IMG/VR virus record: IMGVR_UViG_3300027985_001265
Span: 1 to 64,000 of that record
Direction: 5' to 3' (one strand)
From: a virus
Length of the DNA: 64,000 nt
The notes under the pieces were generated by a model. The model saw only the letters and a list, made by a program, of their open reading frames with translations, was not told the origin of the DNA and did not search any database. A program made the translations under genes and the position numbers. Shown piece by piece: positions 42,169 to 49,378 of this stretch (its first letter is position 1; each line of letters opens with the position of its first letter).

Positions 42169-42488
42169 TTTGGTTCTCCATGTTTATAAACCTTCCGCAT
42201 TCTAAATTCCTCCCGTTTAGCTTCATTCCAGTTGCTGACAGGTCGAAGATAACCAACTACCCGGGAGTATACTTCGGTATGTTGACCAAAGTTTTTATCA
42301 TTCTCCCAGCAATCGGGGCATTTGAAATAGTATTCTTCATCCCGTTTACCGATGACCCCATCTTTAATTTCAATTTGGGTTGGTCCGGTACGTTCCAAAT
42401 GGATAGTGAAGTCTTCTCCACAATCCATACAGGTACAATTAACAGCAGCATACTGATGCTCGCCAATTTTTTCAGAAAGTTCTTTCAT
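42165..42488 (-). CDS. Stand-alone NrdD C-terminal-like zinc protein
   Basis: 107 residues from ATG 42488 (AAGGAAAACCAA in front). CTCMDCG and CPDCWEN make a zinc ribbon. The end 'VYSRVVGYLRPVSNWNEAKR' closely resembles the C-terminal tail of anaerobic ribonucleotide reductase NrdD, which also holds a four-Cys zinc site. The catalytic ten-strand barrel is absent, and no full NrdD is in the window. Co-translated with thyX. It may work with a host or elsewhere-encoded reductase. Confidence 0.65.
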   Translation of the reverse strand: MKELSEKIGEHQYAAVNCTCMDCGEDFTIHLERTGPTQIEIKDGVIGKRDEEYYFKCPDCWENDKNFGQHTEVYSRVVGYLRPVSNWNEAKREEFRMRKVYKHGEPK

Positions 42489-42589
42489 TTGGTTTTCCTT
42501 AATTAAAGTCAAAAGTTCTAAAGACCATTTTTATTGAATGATGACAAATCTGACGATAGGTATAAATTGAGATGAGAAAGAAAAATAGA

Positions 42590-42617
42590 AAAGGTTCTCA
42601 GGGAGTTGAGAACCTTT
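42590..42617 (-). terminator. Terminator after integrase gene
   Basis: A perfect 11-bp stem (AAAGGTTCTCA / TGAGAACCTTT, 6-nt loop) starts 11 nt past the integrase stop. On the minus strand it runs into TTCTATTTTTCTTTC. It separates integrase transcription from the thyX group. Confidence 0.85.
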
Positions 42618-42627
42618 ATTTAAAATA

Positions 42628-43797
42628 TTAAATTGTTTTCTTGAGTTGATCCAGGTAGTCGGCCCACCATTGCATCATCTTGGTTCTTTCAGGTAAATAC
42701 TCAGCATGGTTATATGCAGCCTTTACCTTATTTCGTTCTGCATGAGCAAGTTGCATTTCAACATAAGAGGTATTCCAGCCGTTTTCATTTAATAATGTGG
42801 AAGCCATAGCTCTAAAACCATGACCACACATTTCAACTTTTTCATACCCTAATCGACGTATTGCAGCCAAGACGGTATTTCCACTCATGGGTCGGGAATC
42901 TGTCATGATAGATGGGAAAAGGTATTTGGACCTATGTTCAGTATAAGGTCGAAGATCTTCTATGATTTGCAAAGCTTGAATAGATAACGGGACAATATGT
43001 GGCCGGCGCATCTTCATCTTCTCTGACGGTATTTTCCAGACAGAGTTAACGGTATCTATTTCCGACCATTCTGCTTGGCGTAATTCTTTGGGACGCACAA
43101 ATACCAAAGGTGCTAATTTTAAAGCACACAGGGTAATGAATTGTCCGGTGTACCCATCAATAGACCGGAGCAAAGCACCTACTTCTTTTGGGTCTGTGAT
43201 GGTAGCCATGTGATTAATTTTTGTTGGTTTTAACGTATCTTTTAGAGCAGCCGTGACATCGTATTGGGCTCGCTCTGTAATGACGGCATAACGAAAGATT
43301 TGGCCACATGTTTGCCGTAAACGATGGGCTGTTTCATGAGTCCCTCGTTCTTCGACTATCCGCAAAATATTTAAAATATCTAAGGGTCCAATAGCATCAC
43401 AGACTTTTGATCCAATGAAAGGGAAGGCGTGTGTCTCCAGACGGGCCAATGTTCTTTTTGCATGAGTAGGCTCCCACCCAGGTTCTTTGGTATTGTACCA
43501 CTCCCGGGCAACAGCTTCAAAAGTGTAACCGATGACGGTATGTTTTGTAGGCTTGGGGTCAATACCGTCAGCGAGCTGTAATTTAGCCTCTTGACATTTA
43601 GCCCTGGCAGCCTTTAATTTGACTGTTGGGTACACCCCAAAGGCTAGTGTTTTGCGTTTATTGTTAAAGCGGTAATCCATACGCCAGTATTTTTGTCCGG
43701 TGGGCATTACCAGAATGTATAGACCATTACCATCGGCAAGCTTGTATTGCCTGTCCTGGGCCTTAGCATTACGGATAGCAGTATCTGAGAGTTTCAT
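42628..43797 (-). CDS. int: P4-type tyrosine integrase
   Basis: 389 residues; ATG 43797 eight bases after AAGGAG. Site-specific recombinase for integration/excision. The N-terminal DUF4102-type arm-binding domain (LADGNGLYILVMPTGQKYWR) is followed by a SAM-like core-binding domain and a catalytic domain. The latter has R235 (VRPKELR), HxxR (H326-R329, GHGFRA), H352 (LAHAERN) and the nucleophile Y362 (AAYNHAEYL). All catalytic residues are present, so the enzyme should be active. Flanked by a terminator downstream and by TACCGT-type repeats upstream. No tRNA or att core was seen next to it. Confidence 0.95.
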   Translation of the reverse strand: MKLSDTAIRNAKAQDRQYKLADGNGLYILVMPTGQKYWRMDYRFNNKRKTLAFGVYPTVKLKAARAKCQEAKLQLADGIDPKPTKHTVIGYTFEAVAREWYNTKEPGWEPTHAKRTLARLETHAFPFIGSKVCDAIGPLDILNILRIVEERGTHETAHRLRQTCGQIFRYAVITERAQYDVTAALKDTLKPTKINHMATITDPKEVGALLRSIDGYTGQFITLCALKLAPLVFVRPKELRQAEWSEIDTVNSVWKIPSEKMKMRRPHIVPLSIQALQIIEDLRPYTEHRSKYLFPSIMTDSRPMSGNTVLAAIRRLGYEKVEMCGHGFRAMASTLLNENGWNTSYVEMQLAHAERNKVKAAYNHAEYLPERTKMMQWWADYLDQLKKTI

Positions 43798-43826
43798 GAC
43801 GGTATCTCCTTTGTAAAGTGGTTATG

Positions 43827-43848
43827 TACCGTCAGATATATCGTCAAG
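43827..43848 (+). repeat. TACCGT-type repeat 1 (candidate Int/AlpA arm site)
   Basis: TACCGTCA and, 6 nt on, TCGTCAAG. The 22-nt unit recurs at 44037-44058 with three differences. A reverse TACCGTCA also covers the integrase start (43797-43804). Position around int and alpA suggests arm-type integrase or excisionase sites. Confidence 0.5.
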
Positions 43849-43892
43849 ATACTGTTGCTGTCAACGGATTTTAGTAGACTTAGGTAGAAACT

Positions 43893-43927
43893 AAAAACCC
43901 CTGAGAGCCAGAATTCCCAAGGGTTTT
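43893..43927 (-). terminator. Terminator between alpA-like gene and int
   Basis: AAAAACCC (43893-43900) pairs with GGGTTTT (43921-43927); on the minus strand TTTTTAGTTTC follows. This separates the alpA-like transcript from the integrase gene. Confidence 0.6.
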
Positions 43928-44036
43928 AAAATAAAACTGGATGATATTAAATTACAGTGTGGTAGAGATTCTCACATCCATACTTTTTAAAAAAATCTTT
44001 TATTTTCAGTCTGTTGGTTTTTGAGAATAAGGCTTA

Positions 44037-44058
44037 TACCGTTAAATATACCGTCAAG
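44037..44058 (+). repeat. TACCGT-type repeat 2 (candidate Int/AlpA arm site)
   Basis: TACCGTTA and TACCGTCAAG in the same spacing as at 43827-43848. It lies directly past the stop of the AlpA-like gene, so the two copies flank the 188-nt int-alpA intergenic region. Confidence 0.5.
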
Positions 44059-44062
44059 CTGT

Positions 44063-44263
44063 TTATGCTGCGTTTTCTTTTTCATCACGTTCTTGGATTC
44101 GTTTTTCGATCCAGTCATTGATTTCACTTTCAACCCAGGCAACAGATCTTTGTCCTAACTTAACAGGCTGGGGAAATTGTTTCAAGGCCAGTAGTTGATA
44201 TACTTTAGCTCGGCATATCGAGGTACGGTCAACGACCTCTTTAATCTTCAGAAGTTTTTTCAT
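44063..44263 (-). CDS. AlpA-family regulator / excisionase
   Basis: 66 residues behind AAAGGAGAGTT. The MerR-like winged helix 'LLKIKEVVDRTSICRAKVYQ', 'FPQPVKLGQRSVAWVESEIN' and 'DWIEKRIQERD' is diagnostic of AlpA/Vis-type proteins. In P4-like elements these regulate the integrase and act as excision factors. It is encoded upstream of the P4-type integrase in the same direction, as in P4 and many genomic islands. Confidence 0.93.
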   Translation of the reverse strand: MKKLLKIKEVVDRTSICRAKVYQLLALKQFPQPVKLGQRSVAWVESEINDWIEKRIQERDEKENAA

Positions 44264-44295
44264 AACTCTCCTTTAATATTTAATCCATTAAAAAC

Positions 44296-44411
44296 TTAAA
44301 AAAGAGCACAACCACGTTTGTCTGCCTACGTCCAGGCGTTCGTGTCTGTAGGGGGGAGATAAGCCCCTCGGCAGCGTGAGAATTGTTTTTCATGCCTGCG
44401 CTCTTTTTTAA
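44296..44411 (-). ncRNA. Structured RNA upstream of alpA, P4 CI-RNA-like candidate
   Basis: A 116-nt element closed by a perfect 12-bp stem (TTAAAAAAGAGC at 44296-44307 with GCTCTTTTTTAA at 44400-44411). Inside are GCCT/AGGC and AGGGG/CCCCT hairpins. It sits in the leader of the alpA-like gene. On the minus strand the closing stem ends in a T6 tract, so it may work as a terminator or attenuator. In P4 a structured CI RNA in the corresponding place controls immunity by antisense pairing; equivalence is inference. Confidence 0.5.
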
Positions 44412-44415
44412 AAAT

Positions 44416-44577
44416 TTAATCAGAAAAATTATCAGGATGAGCTGGATGCCAAGAGTCATCCTTTTCAAATTGTTGTGACTCCATGGCATTTTCTGGTAAT
44501 AAGGGTTCTAAATAATCATCAGCTAATCCTGGCCAGAGGTCATAATTTTTACAGTCATCTATACTTATGAAAGCCAT
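44416..44577 (-). CDS. Small acidic hypothetical protein (53 aa)
   Basis: Starts ATG 44577, five bases after GGAG. MAFISIDDCKNYDLWPGLAD then an acidic chain ending DSWHPAHPDNFSD. Asp/Glu/Trp-rich, no known motif. It lies between the structured RNA upstream of alpA and the hairpin element at 44593. Acidic small phage proteins may mimic DNA, but nothing specific supports that here. Confidence 0.55.
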   Translation of the reverse strand: MAFISIDDCKNYDLWPGLADDYLEPLLPENAMESQQFEKDDSWHPAHPDNFSD

Positions 44578-44592
44578 AATCACTCCATTAAT

Positions 44593-44658
44593 AACCTGCC
44601 GGATTGAGGAACCCGACTAATAATCGGGTCGATAACTTTATACCCCTACCGGCAGGTT
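44593..44658. repeat. Nested inverted repeat between two small genes
   Basis: AACCTGCCGG (44593-44602) and CCGGCAGGTT (44649-44658) are perfect complements. Inside lies ACCCGA-CTAATAA-TCGGGT. No T tract follows on either strand, so RNA stability or processing is more likely than termination. Confidence 0.65.
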
Positions 44659-44660
44659 TG

Positions 44661-44837
44661 TTATTCAGGTGGTGGATCCTCAGTGTCTTGAAACAAAATC
44701 CAGAGAAAGAGTACCAGGATTGCTGCTGGAGCTATAAAGATAATCCAGTGCATAACAAGAGCCACCAAAGTCAAACCAATGAATAAGGCTAAAATAATGC
44801 CCAAGGCTCCAACGACCTTGGACAGGTTGCCCAGCAT
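44661..44837 (-). CDS. Small two-helix membrane protein (58 aa)
   Basis: The ATG at 44837 overlaps the upstream stop (TGATG). Sequence: MLGNLSKVVGALGIILALFI, then GLTLVALVMHWIIF, APAAILVLFLWILF and a short acidic Pro-rich tail. Two predicted membrane helices. Coupled to the acidic-tail protein upstream. Unknown role; far from the lysis cluster, so probably an early membrane protein. Confidence 0.6.
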   Translation of the reverse strand: MLGNLSKVVGALGIILALFIGLTLVALVMHWIIFIAPAAILVLFLWILFQDTEDPPPE

Positions 44838-45256
44838 CAGAAATTAAACAGAGAGTCCTTAGTGGGAGGAGCCTCTGCCGTATTGGTTTCTTCATCTTTA
44901 TCCGGGATATCTGGTTCCTGGGTGGGTTCTTCTTCCGGATTGGTGTTAGGTTCAGTTATGATCTTCGGAGCAGGTTCTTTGGCGGCGTCTTCAATGTTCT
45001 CGTTTACCTGCTCTTCTGGTTCCTTGGTTACTTTTTCTGGTTTTTGAACGTCAAATTCCGGTATTTTCTTGGGAATAGGTGCTGTAGCCTTGGGTTTATC
45101 ATCATCCACAAAATCAATGGTAGCCCGGGTACCGTTACCACCACGGCCTACGGTGAAGTCCACATTGATCTTTTTCCCTTCGGGAATGATGATGTTCTTG
45201 GCACAGTAAGCATTCAGGGCTTCCATGATTTCGTTTTCTTCAAGAATAATCTGCAT
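44837..45256 (-). CDS. Acidic-tail protein next to SSB
   Basis: 139 residues. Residues 1-55 are a compact domain ('EENEIMEALNAYCAKNIIIP', then 'VGRGGNGTRATIDFVDD') known to me from many phage genomes without function. Residues 60-139 are Pro/Glu/Asp/Lys-rich, disordered, ending KDSLFNF. That acidic tail with a terminal aromatic resembles the partner-binding tails of single-strand DNA-binding proteins. It is encoded directly after the SSB gene, so a replication accessory role is plausible. Confidence 0.6.
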   Translation of the reverse strand: MQIILEENEIMEALNAYCAKNIIIPEGKKINVDFTVGRGGNGTRATIDFVDDDKPKATAPIPKKIPEFDVQKPEKVTKEPEEQVNENIEDAAKEPAPKIITEPNTNPEEEPTQEPDIPDKDEETNTAEAPPTKDSLFNF

Positions 45257-45342
45257 AGGTTTTTTGCATCCTTTATATAAGGGTATTTAAAGAAGAGATA
45301 TGTAGGGCCTCATCACTATGATAAAGCCCTCACCGGTTAAAT

Positions 45343-46128
45343 TTAAGCTGCTGCACCACCAAAAAGTGATGCACCACTGGCTGCCTGTTCAGGGGTGGTT
45401 GTACCCCCACCGAAAGTTCCACTGTTGCCCGGGCCGGCAGTAACATTGACCGCAGTTTTGGAGGTCTTGTCTTTGACCTGTCCGGTCCATTTTTCAGCCC
45501 ACTGGCCTTTAAATACAGGCTCGGTCATTTTGGCTTCAGCTTCGGTGACGGTTAGGCCAGAGGGATAATGGAAGAACTTGTCGATCTCATTCTCATTCCG
45601 GGTTTCTGTGGAATCCACATAATTACCAGTAGCGTCTTTGACCCGTTTGCTAACGGTCTGTTTGATGACACCGGCAAAGATCTTTTTACCCAGGAGTTCT
45701 GTAATCATGGGTACTTCGGTGGGAACTTCTTTTCTCTGGGAGAAGTCGTAGAGCATAATTGTCTTCACTTCTGATTTGACCTGGGCGATGTGTTTGCCGA
45801 GGGTCATCAGGCACAGATGGTCAGCCAGCTCAAATCCGGGCAGATATTTCTTGAGGGTCTTCTGCCCGGTCTTGGGATCTTTGGCCATGTAGAAATTCTG
45901 GCCACCTTTTGCTGTTGCAGAGGACAACCAGAGTTGTGCTTTGAGTTCCTTACCGTCTTCAGTCTCAAGGACAAGGTTGAGGGCTTTGGCACCGCCATCG
46001 GAGATGGAGCCGTAGGCCAGTTTAATATCAAAGGGGTAAATAGCAGAATCCAGAGTTCCATATCTGGAGCCGCCAAGTCTGTCGCCATCACTCTGGATGG
46101 ATATATCGGTTGTAAGGGTATCAAACAT
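45343..46128 (-). CDS. ssb: Single-stranded DNA-binding protein, N4 gp45-like
   Basis: 261 residues, close to the length of N4 gp45. Beta-rich core ('SAIYPFDIKLAYGSISDGGA', 'LNLVLETEDGKELKAQLWLS', 'HLCLMTLGKHIAQVKSEVKT') and a flexible Gly/Thr/Ala-rich C-terminus ending SLFGGAAA. In N4 the equivalent protein coats single strands and is needed for replication, recombination and late transcription. Position in the replication operon before a RecA-like ATPase agrees. The assignment is from overall pattern, not from a short diagnostic motif. Confidence 0.65.
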   Translation of the reverse strand: MFDTLTTDISIQSDGDRLGGSRYGTLDSAIYPFDIKLAYGSISDGGAKALNLVLETEDGKELKAQLWLSSATAKGGQNFYMAKDPKTGQKTLKKYLPGFELADHLCLMTLGKHIAQVKSEVKTIMLYDFSQRKEVPTEVPMITELLGKKIFAGVIKQTVSKRVKDATGNYVDSTETRNENEIDKFFHYPSGLTVTEAEAKMTEPVFKGQWAEKWTGQVKDKTSKTAVNVTAGPGNSGTFGGGTTTPEQAASGASLFGGAAA

Positions 46129-46177
46129 GAGATTTTTATCTCCTATTTTAAAATTAATTGCTGGGCATATCGCCCGG

Positions 46178-46357
46178 TTACCGAATACTGATTTTCCGGT
46201 ATTCTTTCATAAGGGCAGTCAGTTCAAGACTGTTTTTCCTGGCTCTGCGGGCACCGGCTTTATTGTCGTACTTTGCAGTGTTCTGCTTGAACTCAGCAAA
46301 TAAGGTGTCAATTTTGTCGGTCAGTTCAGTTACTGCTGTTGCATTAAAATCACTCAT
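46178..46357 (-). CDS. Small histone H1-like protein (59 aa)
   Basis: ATG 46357 behind AGAGG. It reads MSDFNATAVTELTDKIDTLF and then a Lys/Arg/Ala-rich helix ending ELTALMKEYRKISIR. 'RRARKNSLEL..LMKEYRKIS' matches the helical part of bacterial Hc1-like/histone H1-like proteins. Likely binds DNA in the replication region. Confidence in the family is moderate. Confidence 0.55.
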   Translation of the reverse strand: MSDFNATAVTELTDKIDTLFAEFKQNTAKYDNKAGARRARKNSLELTALMKEYRKISIR

Positions 46358-46388
46358 AATAAAATTACCTCTTTGTTTTTGGTTTAAT

Positions 46389-47132
46389 TTAAGCTGCTAC
46401 GGGTGTTCCGTAATATTCATGAAGCCGGTTCAGCAAGAGTTGTGCATCATTGTCGATGAAGGTCTCTTTGGTATCCCACATACCCATGCTGGCACGGATC
46501 CGTTCGTTAACTGTTTCTTTGGTGAGCTTGGTCTGATACACATGCTTGAAACCAAGCATCTCCTCTTCCGGGGTAATAACCAAGAGAGGGTTTTTATAGG
46601 GTTCCAGGTCGGTGATTGCCATACGGCGGGCTGAAACCACAGTTGAGAAATAGGCTTCAATCCCATTGGCCTGGAGAGCACCTTTAACCGGTACTTTTCT
46701 CTCCATGACCATAGCCGTTTTATTCAGGATGGCCTGGACATGAGCCAGGATAATGACGTTGCACTTGGACGGGGCCACATACTTCTGCATCAGGTTTTTA
46801 AAATATTGTTGGTACTGGGACCATCCGGCCATAGTATCTGCTGAAGGAAGAACGTGGATAGATTCAAACATGTCCATGAGGAATGTCAGAGTGTCAATAA
46901 TGATGGTGTGAAAATTCCCGGTTACGTCTGCATGGGCAAATCCTTCATAGACCTGATAGGGGTCTGTGATGGAGAATTGCCTGAATTTAGCCGGGAATGG
47001 ACATTTTTTATTTGACTCGCAGTTGAGGTACATGATCCCCTCGGGGTTTTTTAAATTCCGGAGAGACGCTGTTTTGCCCCCGGAGGATTCCCCTACGATA
47101 AGGACTAAATTGTCATTGGTAGGCGTTGCCAT
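46389..47132 (-). CDS. RecA-like NTPase (Sak4 type)
   Basis: 247 residues, ATG behind TAGGAGA. Walker A GESSGGKT (residues 14-21), Walker B 'FHTIIIDTLTFLMDM', then 'CNVIILAHVQAIL' (sensor-like) and 'GALQANGIEAYFSTVVSARR'. Sak4-type proteins are single-strand annealing or recombinase ATPases that act with the phage SSB, which is encoded two genes downstream here. Probably aids recombination-dependent replication or repair. Confidence 0.85.
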   Translation of the reverse strand: MATPTNDNLVLIVGESSGGKTASLRNLKNPEGIMYLNCESNKKCPFPAKFRQFSITDPYQVYEGFAHADVTGNFHTIIIDTLTFLMDMFESIHVLPSADTMAGWSQYQQYFKNLMQKYVAPSKCNVIILAHVQAILNKTAMVMERKVPVKGALQANGIEAYFSTVVSARRMAITDLEPYKNPLLVITPEEEMLGFKHVYQTKLTKETVNERIRASMGMWDTKETFIDNDAQLLLNRLHEYYGTPVAA

Positions 47133-47150
47133 TGGTTTATCTCCTATTTT

Positions 47151-49322
47151 TTAGGCAGCCTGTTTAGCTGCTCGTTTACCTATTGCGGTTGTGGCCGTGA
47201 CCAAGATGGTGGTATCAATCTCTTTTTCAGAGAGCTTGTCCGGCATACTGCTGTTGAGTCCCATGACTTTTTCCCGGATGTCCGGGTAACTGAAACCCAT
47301 ATCTACCAGGAGCATGGCGTAGCGTAGCAGCCGGTTGTTCCTATTGCCTTCAAATGATCCCTGTACGAACCATCTCTCCAGATTGGAGAGACTGGCAAAG
47401 TCCACCATCTGCTGTTTACGCTCATCATTTTTACGGGTCTTGGCGATAAACAGGCGGGCATCCAGGAGCTGATCTCCATGGTTATAGATATACTGGCCGG
47501 CATCGTTGGTGAGCCATTTGCGGCATCTGTCTATGGCAGCCGTATCTACCTCGAAAGGCAACCATTCGAAGATGTTCCGCATGAATGCCCGGTATTCTTC
47601 GGCGGTCATGGACATTTCATAATTCAAAGGCATGATCAGCCGGAATCTGTTATTTTCCGGGGTATGCCGTTTGGTGGTATAGGCCATGAACTTGTAATCT
47701 TTCAGGAGGCTCTGGACGATGTCCAGCTTGGCTCCCTTGTCGATATCCAGGACCACCATGTTGAATCCCGGGATCATGTGATCCTCATCCCGGTGTCCAT
47801 TGGTTGAACGGTGATTGATCCAATGATGATTCTTTAGTTGGGTCAGAACATGTAGTTTGTCGAAGGGGGCCAGGTCATTTTTATAGCCGTCAGAAATACT
47901 CTGGGAATGGGCCACCTTCAGTTTATCCAGGTTGGTTTCGGTCAAGGATGAGCCCTTAAAGAATTCGACACCTTCTTGCATATACTGTTTAACGACAATG
48001 TGATTCTTGTAGCCCCAGGATATAGCGTTGGTTACCATATCCCTTCTCAGGACTACCGAAGCTTTCTTATAATACGGCAGTTTTTCGATGAGATCGGACT
48101 GAGTCAGTTCATTGGGAACCTGGGCCAGATACCGGGCCATCTTTGCATACGGGGGATCCTGGTGGAACATATTATAAAAGCTCTCACCTGAGTCCTCGGC
48201 CAGCTTAATAGCGGCATACAGGTTCTCCATACTGATCTCAGCGTGACCATCCACATAGGCGAAGGCGCCGGCCAGCTTCAATACTTTGAAGTACCGATGT
48301 TCCATCTCTGCCCGGACTGTTTCTTCGATACCTCTGTACGGGGCAGCCCGCCTTTTACAATCCCGATGATATTCAAAGAGTTCAATGCCCACATCTTTGG
48401 TGAGAATGATCTCCCGGCCGAAGTTGGTGACATTGGCCAGTTTGCTAAAATAGACTGCAGCATCTTTAAAAACATCATTGGTGTCCTTGCTGCTTTGCAG
48501 TGCGTACATTTCAGCACCGGTCATATCCTCGTCTTCCACGAAGTCATCCATGTAAAAGGTCCAGCATCTGCGGGCCAGTCCTGTTTCTTCAAGTTCGTTG
48601 AAGTTCTCTTCAACTTTGCTTCCATCAAAGACTTTGCATGGGGTGCCGATGGCCAGTAAGTTTGCCGGGGTGGTTCCGTCTATTTCTTCAATACGGGTAT
48701 TCTCTTTGGTATTTTTGGTCAGAGCTTCTTTGGCTTCACCAATATCAAAGAGTTCCAGGTAGGCAGATAGAGCTTCGTTGGAAGCCAGGAGATTCATGCC
48801 TATTTCGTCAATCTCCAGATTCAAAGCACCGGCATTCGCAATGAGCAGTTTCTGTCTTAACTGCTGGATGGCCGGAGCAGTAGCTTTCTGGAATGAGAAT
48901 CTCATTTTACCGAGGTTTTCATATTCACGAAGTACACCAGCTTTCATATCGTCGGGGTCTTCCCCGGCTATGTACGCTCTTCGTACAGCGATCTTTGCTA
49001 TGTGTTCATCTGCCACAATTGGCAGTACCTGATCCAAGAAAATCTTCTTGAAATGCTTCAAGACGCCTTTCTCGATCATGTTTATTGAATAGTTTTTGCC
49101 AACACCCGAGGGTACCAGATTGATCAGGAAGGCATTGATGGGGAGTGTTCCCCGGACTTCTGTTTTGATCTTGGCTCTCATGGTGGATGCGGCCTTGCAA
49201 AAGAAGTATCCAAGCAATGCTCGATACATCCCCATGGGGCCTGCAGGATTTTTCTTTTTCATAGCCCCAGCTATTTTCTCGGTAAATGGGTGATATTCCA
49301 TCTCCGAATAATCTTTTTTCAT
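47151..49322 (-). CDS. Helicase-primase, P-loop ATPase with C-terminal AEP-like primase
   Basis: 723 residues from ATG 49322 (eight bases after GAGAGG; ATG 49328 is too close). The N-terminal half is a DUF3987-like ATPase: VPSGVGKNYS at about residues 70-79, 'NLEIDEIGMNLLASNEALSA' as the Walker B region. The C-terminal third carries an archaeo-eukaryotic primase-like signature: 'NMVVLDIDKG' (DxD) followed by 'YTTKRHTPENNRFRLIMPL' and 'DRCRKWLTNDAGQYIYNH'. This would unwind DNA and make primers for the family A polymerase at 53822. Confidence 0.8.
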   Translation of the reverse strand: MKKDYSEMEYHPFTEKIAGAMKKKNPAGPMGMYRALLGYFFCKAASTMRAKIKTEVRGTLPINAFLINLVPSGVGKNYSINMIEKGVLKHFKKIFLDQVLPIVADEHIAKIAVRRAYIAGEDPDDMKAGVLREYENLGKMRFSFQKATAPAIQQLRQKLLIANAGALNLEIDEIGMNLLASNEALSAYLELFDIGEAKEALTKNTKENTRIEEIDGTTPANLLAIGTPCKVFDGSKVEENFNELEETGLARRCWTFYMDDFVEDEDMTGAEMYALQSSKDTNDVFKDAAVYFSKLANVTNFGREIILTKDVGIELFEYHRDCKRRAAPYRGIEETVRAEMEHRYFKVLKLAGAFAYVDGHAEISMENLYAAIKLAEDSGESFYNMFHQDPPYAKMARYLAQVPNELTQSDLIEKLPYYKKASVVLRRDMVTNAISWGYKNHIVVKQYMQEGVEFFKGSSLTETNLDKLKVAHSQSISDGYKNDLAPFDKLHVLTQLKNHHWINHRSTNGHRDEDHMIPGFNMVVLDIDKGAKLDIVQSLLKDYKFMAYTTKRHTPENNRFRLIMPLNYEMSMTAEEYRAFMRNIFEWLPFEVDTAAIDRCRKWLTNDAGQYIYNHGDQLLDARLFIAKTRKNDERKQQMVDFASLSNLERWFVQGSFEGNRNNRLLRYAMLLVDMGFSYPDIREKVMGLNSSMPDKLSEKEIDTTILVTATTAIGKRAAKQAA

Positions 49323-49378
49323 AATCATATCCTCTCAAATTATTTTTGTTTTTTCCCAATAAAGCCCCGGAGGGGCTA

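Noticed and set aside
44280-44489. Protein-coding frame over the structured RNA upstream of alpA
   Set aside because: It lacks a ribosome site and runs through both arms of the 12-bp stem and over the better-supported 53-residue gene in another frame.
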